DNA from: Pseudomonadota bacterium
GTDB lineage: Bacteria; Pseudomonadota; Gammaproteobacteria; Burkholderiales; Burkholderiaceae_B
Assembly (NCBI GenBank): GCA_023386765.1
Contig: JAEWJD010000090.1
Location: forward strand, 1 to 8,782
Length of the DNA stretch: 8,782 bases
Direction of reading: 5' to 3'
The position numbers and the translations under genes are program-made. Positions 7,019-8,782 of this stretch are shown here, piece after piece. The notes under the pieces were generated by a model, which saw nothing but the letters and a program-made list of their open reading frames with translations, did not search any database and was not told the origin of the DNA. Position 1 is the stretch's first letter. Each line of letters starts with the position of its first letter.

Positions 7019-7045
7019 TTGCCCGGTAAGGTCCTTATCGGGCAA
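7019..7045. promoter_or_regulatory. 27-base near-perfect palindrome upstream of dkgB, probable operator
   Basis: The left arm TTGCCCGGTAAGG (7019-7031) and right arm CCTTATCGGGCAA (7033-7045) are complementary at 12 of 13 positions around a single central base. Neither strand has a T run directly after it, so it does not look like an intrinsic terminator. A dyad of this size about 100 bases before the dkgB start fits a homodimeric repressor or activator site. The protein that would bind it is not identifiable here. Confidence 0.5.
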
Positions 7046-7143
7046 TCACTTTTGAAAAAAAATCAAGAATCCAGGGTGGTGGGGCTAGCGGTGTCCGGCC
7101 AGCAGGGCGCGATGCTAGTCCCATGCGGCGAGGCCGGGTCGTC

Positions 7144-7602
7144 TCAGACCGAGGCGTCCAGGCGCATGCCGATATGGGGGATGCCATCTTCCAGGTATTC
7201 CCCGGTCACGGCGGTGAAGCCATGCTGGCCGTAGTAATGGCGCAGATGGGCCTGCGCGCTGAGGTAGAGCGGCGTGCCGGGCCAATGCAGGCGGGCCTGC
7301 GTCATGGCCTGCCGGATGAGGGCATGTCCCAGACCCTGGCCCCGCGCGAAGGGGGCCGTGATGACACGCCCGATCGCGACCTCGCCATCGCGGGTGGCCG
7401 GATCGAGGATGCGGCAATAGGCGGCCAGCTGGCCGTCCTGCCAGCCCAGCAGGTGGCGGGTCGCGCCCTGCAGATCCTGGCCGTCGAGGTCCTGGTAGCA
7501 GCATTGCTGCTCGACCACGAACACCTGCGCGCGCAGGCGCAGCAGGGCATAGAGTTCAGGGACGGACAGTCCGGTATGGGATTTGCAGATCCAGTCGGTC
7601 AT
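7144..7602 (-). CDS. elaA: GNAT-family N-acetyltransferase, ElaA type
   Basis: This is a small acetyl-CoA-dependent acyltransferase of the GCN5 superfamily; the physiological acceptor of ElaA proteins is not established. The 152 residues closely track E. coli ElaA as remembered: LSVPELYALLRLRAQVFVVEQ (12-32), YQDLDGQDL (36-44), RHLLGW (49-54), the acetyl-CoA pyrophosphate loop IGRVITAPFARGQGLG (77-92) with R87-x-x-G90-x-G92, YLSAQAHLRHYYGQHGF (113-129), and the family's characteristic EDGIPHIGM (138-146). It is complete, with no signal or membrane segment. ATG 7602 fits the family N terminus, although no good ribosome site precedes it. It lies downstream of tRNA-Ser in the same direction but is cut off from it by a strong terminator, so it must have its own promoter in 7603-7731; I could not pick one out. 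Confidence 0.92.
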   Translation of the reverse strand: MTDWICKSHTGLSVPELYALLRLRAQVFVVEQQCCYQDLDGQDLQGATRHLLGWQDGQLAAYCRILDPATRDGEVAIGRVITAPFARGQGLGHALIRQAMTQARLHWPGTPLYLSAQAHLRHYYGQHGFTAVTGEYLEDGIPHIGMRLDASV

Positions 7603-7723
7603 GGCGGGTCAGCATCAGGGAAAAAGATGGCCTCAAGGGTAGCGCAGGCCGACCGGCAATGGCGCGAGCGGCATGACCCCGCCTGCCAGGGTCGATAAAA
7701 CAAGCGGGCTGAAGCCAGTACCG

Positions 7724-7760
7724 GAAAAACAAAAGGCCCCTGGATGTCCAGGGGCCTTTC
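7724..7760 (-). terminator. Rho-independent terminator of tRNA-Ser
   Basis: A perfect 13-base inverted repeat, AAAGGCCCCTGGA (7732-7744) and TCCAGGGGCCTTT (7747-7759), is followed on the minus strand by TTTTGTTTTT. It starts seven bases after the CCA end of the tRNA and would end its transcript. The two-base centre means one or more terminal pairs open to form the loop. Confidence 0.9.
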
Positions 7761-7762
7761 AG

Positions 7763-7856
<94 letters not shown>

Positions 7857-7924
7857 GGGTGCGAGGCTGGTGCCTCTTGCAGTGCTTGCCAAAGAGCGGG
7901 TATTTACACCGCTTTCTGGTTTCG

Positions 7925-7946
7925 CTGGTTTGTGGTCGCAAACCAG
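7925..7946. repeat. Inverted repeat in the tRNA-Ser leader
   Basis: CTGGTTTG (7925-7932) and CAAACCAG (7939-7946) are a perfect 8-base inverted pair around TGGTCG. An extra CTGGTTT lies at 7916-7922. It begins about five bases inside the predicted transcript, so it could be an RNA hairpin in the precursor or a DNA operator. Confidence 0.5.
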
Positions 7947-7957
7947 GAAAGACAGCG

Positions 7958-7985
7958 AGTATACCTGTAAATTTGCTTTGTGCAA
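7958..7985 (-). promoter_or_regulatory. Promoter of tRNA-Ser
   Basis: On the minus strand TTGCAC (7980-7985) and TATACT (7958-7963) are separated by 16 bases, a good sigma-70 arrangement. Transcription would start near 7951, giving a leader of about 95 bases to be removed by RNase P at 7856. The -35 lies inside an inverted pair ATTTGC (7971-7976) / GCAAAT (7982-7987). Confidence 0.65.
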
Positions 7986-8109
7986 ATGTTTTTGCAGTGC
8001 AAGGCGGCCGGACATTGTTTACCGACAGGGGCTCGCGGGCTTGCGCTGCGGCGCGTGGGCGAGGCGGATACACTGCAAAGGTATCGCTTCAGTCCACAGG
8101 AGAGTGTTC

Positions 8110-8782
8110 ATGCTCAAAGGTAAAGTCGCTGTCGTTACCGGTTCCACCAGCGGGATCGGCCTGGGAATCGCCCGCGCGTTCGCGCAGCAGGGCGCCAGCG
8201 TGGTGATCAATGGCTTTGGTGACCCGGCTGAGATCGAGAAGGTGCGTGCCGAACTGGCCGCGCTGCACAAGGTGCAGGTGTTGTATGACGGTGCGGATCT
8301 GTCCAAGGGCGAGGCGGTGCGTGAGCTGGTGGCCAACACCGTCAAGGCGCTCGGGCGCATCGATATCCTGGTCAACAACGCCGGTATCCAGCACACCGCG
8401 CTGATCGAGGATTTTCCGGTCGAGAAGTGGGATGCCGTGCTGGCCCTGAATCTGTCGGCGGTGTTTCACGGAACGGCCGCCGCCCTGCCGCACATGAAAA
8501 AGCAGGGCTGGGGGCGCATCATCAATATCGCCTCGGCGCATGGCCTGGTGGGCTCGGCCCAGAAGTCGGCCTATGTGGCGGCCAAGCATGGCGTGGTGGG
8601 CCTGACCAAGGTGACCGCGCTGGAAACGGCAGGCAGCGGCGTGACGGCCAATGCAATCTGCCCGGGATGGGTGCGCACGCCGCTGGTCGAGAAGCAGATC
8701 TCGGCGCTGGCCGAGCGCGATGGCGTGGACCAGGAAGCCGCGGCTCGCGAGCTGTTGAGCGAGAAGCAGCCTTCGCTGCAGT
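8110..8782 (+). CDS. bdhA: D-3-hydroxybutyrate dehydrogenase, short-chain dehydrogenase family (3' end outside window)
   Basis: This enzyme interconverts D-3-hydroxybutyrate and acetoacetate with NAD+ in the cytoplasm and is used in ketone-body and polyhydroxybutyrate breakdown. The first 224 residues of an expected 255-260 are present. Visible motifs are the cofactor glycine motif TGSTSGIG (10-17), LVNNAG (87-92), a catalytic set N115, S142, Y155 and K159 with YVAAKHG, and CPGWVRTPLVEKQI after strand 6. INIASAHGLVGSAQKSAYV and the WVRTPLVEKQI segment are what single out 3-hydroxybutyrate dehydrogenase from general SDRs; assignment is by remembered similarity. ATG 8110 has an excellent ribosome site, AGGAGA at 8098-8103, six bases upstream. 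The gene is divergent from tRNA-Ser and faces no visible partner; the rest of any operon lies to the right. No clear -35/-10 pair was found. TACACT at 8069-8074 is the best -10. Confidence 0.92.
   Translation, partial: MLKGKVAVVTGSTSGIGLGIARAFAQQGASVVINGFGDPAEIEKVRAELAALHKVQVLYDGADLSKGEAVRELVANTVKALGRIDILVNNAGIQHTALIEDFPVEKWDAVLALNLSAVFHGTAAALPHMKKQGWGRIINIASAHGLVGSAQKSAYVAAKHGVVGLTKVTALETAGSGVTANAICPGWVRTPLVEKQISALAERDGVDQEAAARELLSEKQPSLQ

Noticed and set aside
5998..7029. 343-codon plus-strand open frame across dkgB
   Set aside because: It is antisense to a full-length, motif-complete DkgB. The apparent protein is a mirror of that codon pattern.
7084..7119. CTAGC/GCTAG pair downstream of the acetyltransferase gene
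   Set aside because: Only five pairs separated by more than 20 bases and no T run; too weak to call a terminator.

Overview
This is a GC-rich stretch of bacterial chromosome whose proteins look betaproteobacterial. The best guess is Alcaligenaceae (the Bordetella/Achromobacter group), based on GC content, codon choice, the 3-hydroxybutyrate dehydrogenase, and a GC-rich spacer between convergent genes that resembles, from memory, spacers in those genomes. I see no transposase, phage gene or CRISPR. The gene set is compact, with no gap between genes above about 300 bases.

Left part (1-3128). The first gene runs leftward off the window edge. Read in one open frame, it encodes an N-terminal plant-type 2Fe-2S ferredoxin domain, a FAD/NAD(P)H reductase domain and an M24-type ('pita-bread') metallohydrolase domain, which is an unusual combination. 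Divergent from it is a MocR/GabR-type regulator (winged helix plus aminotransferase fold) that probably controls it through the 78-base spacer. A small four-helix membrane protein of unknown role follows at 3129-3566, behind its own good sigma-70 promoter.

Middle (3567-6114). A soluble cytochrome P450 on the minus strand is divergent from an AraC-family regulator, so the regulator probably controls the P450. No ferredoxin or reductase gene sits beside the P450. The only visible electron-transfer module is the one in the fusion gene 2 kb away.

Right part (6115-8782). Leftward genes are a DkgB-type aldo/keto reductase, an ElaA-type GNAT acetyltransferase and tRNA-Ser(CGA), which has a strong terminator and a recognisable promoter. 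Divergent from the tRNA is a D-3-hydroxybutyrate dehydrogenase of the short-chain dehydrogenase family, cut by the right edge. Hairpins that could end transcription lie between the convergent pairs. The dkgB upstream region carries a near-perfect 27-base palindrome that looks like an operator.

The best candidate for something undescribed is the ferredoxin-reductase-M24 fusion with its divergent MocR regulator. Its reaction cannot be deduced from the sequence alone.
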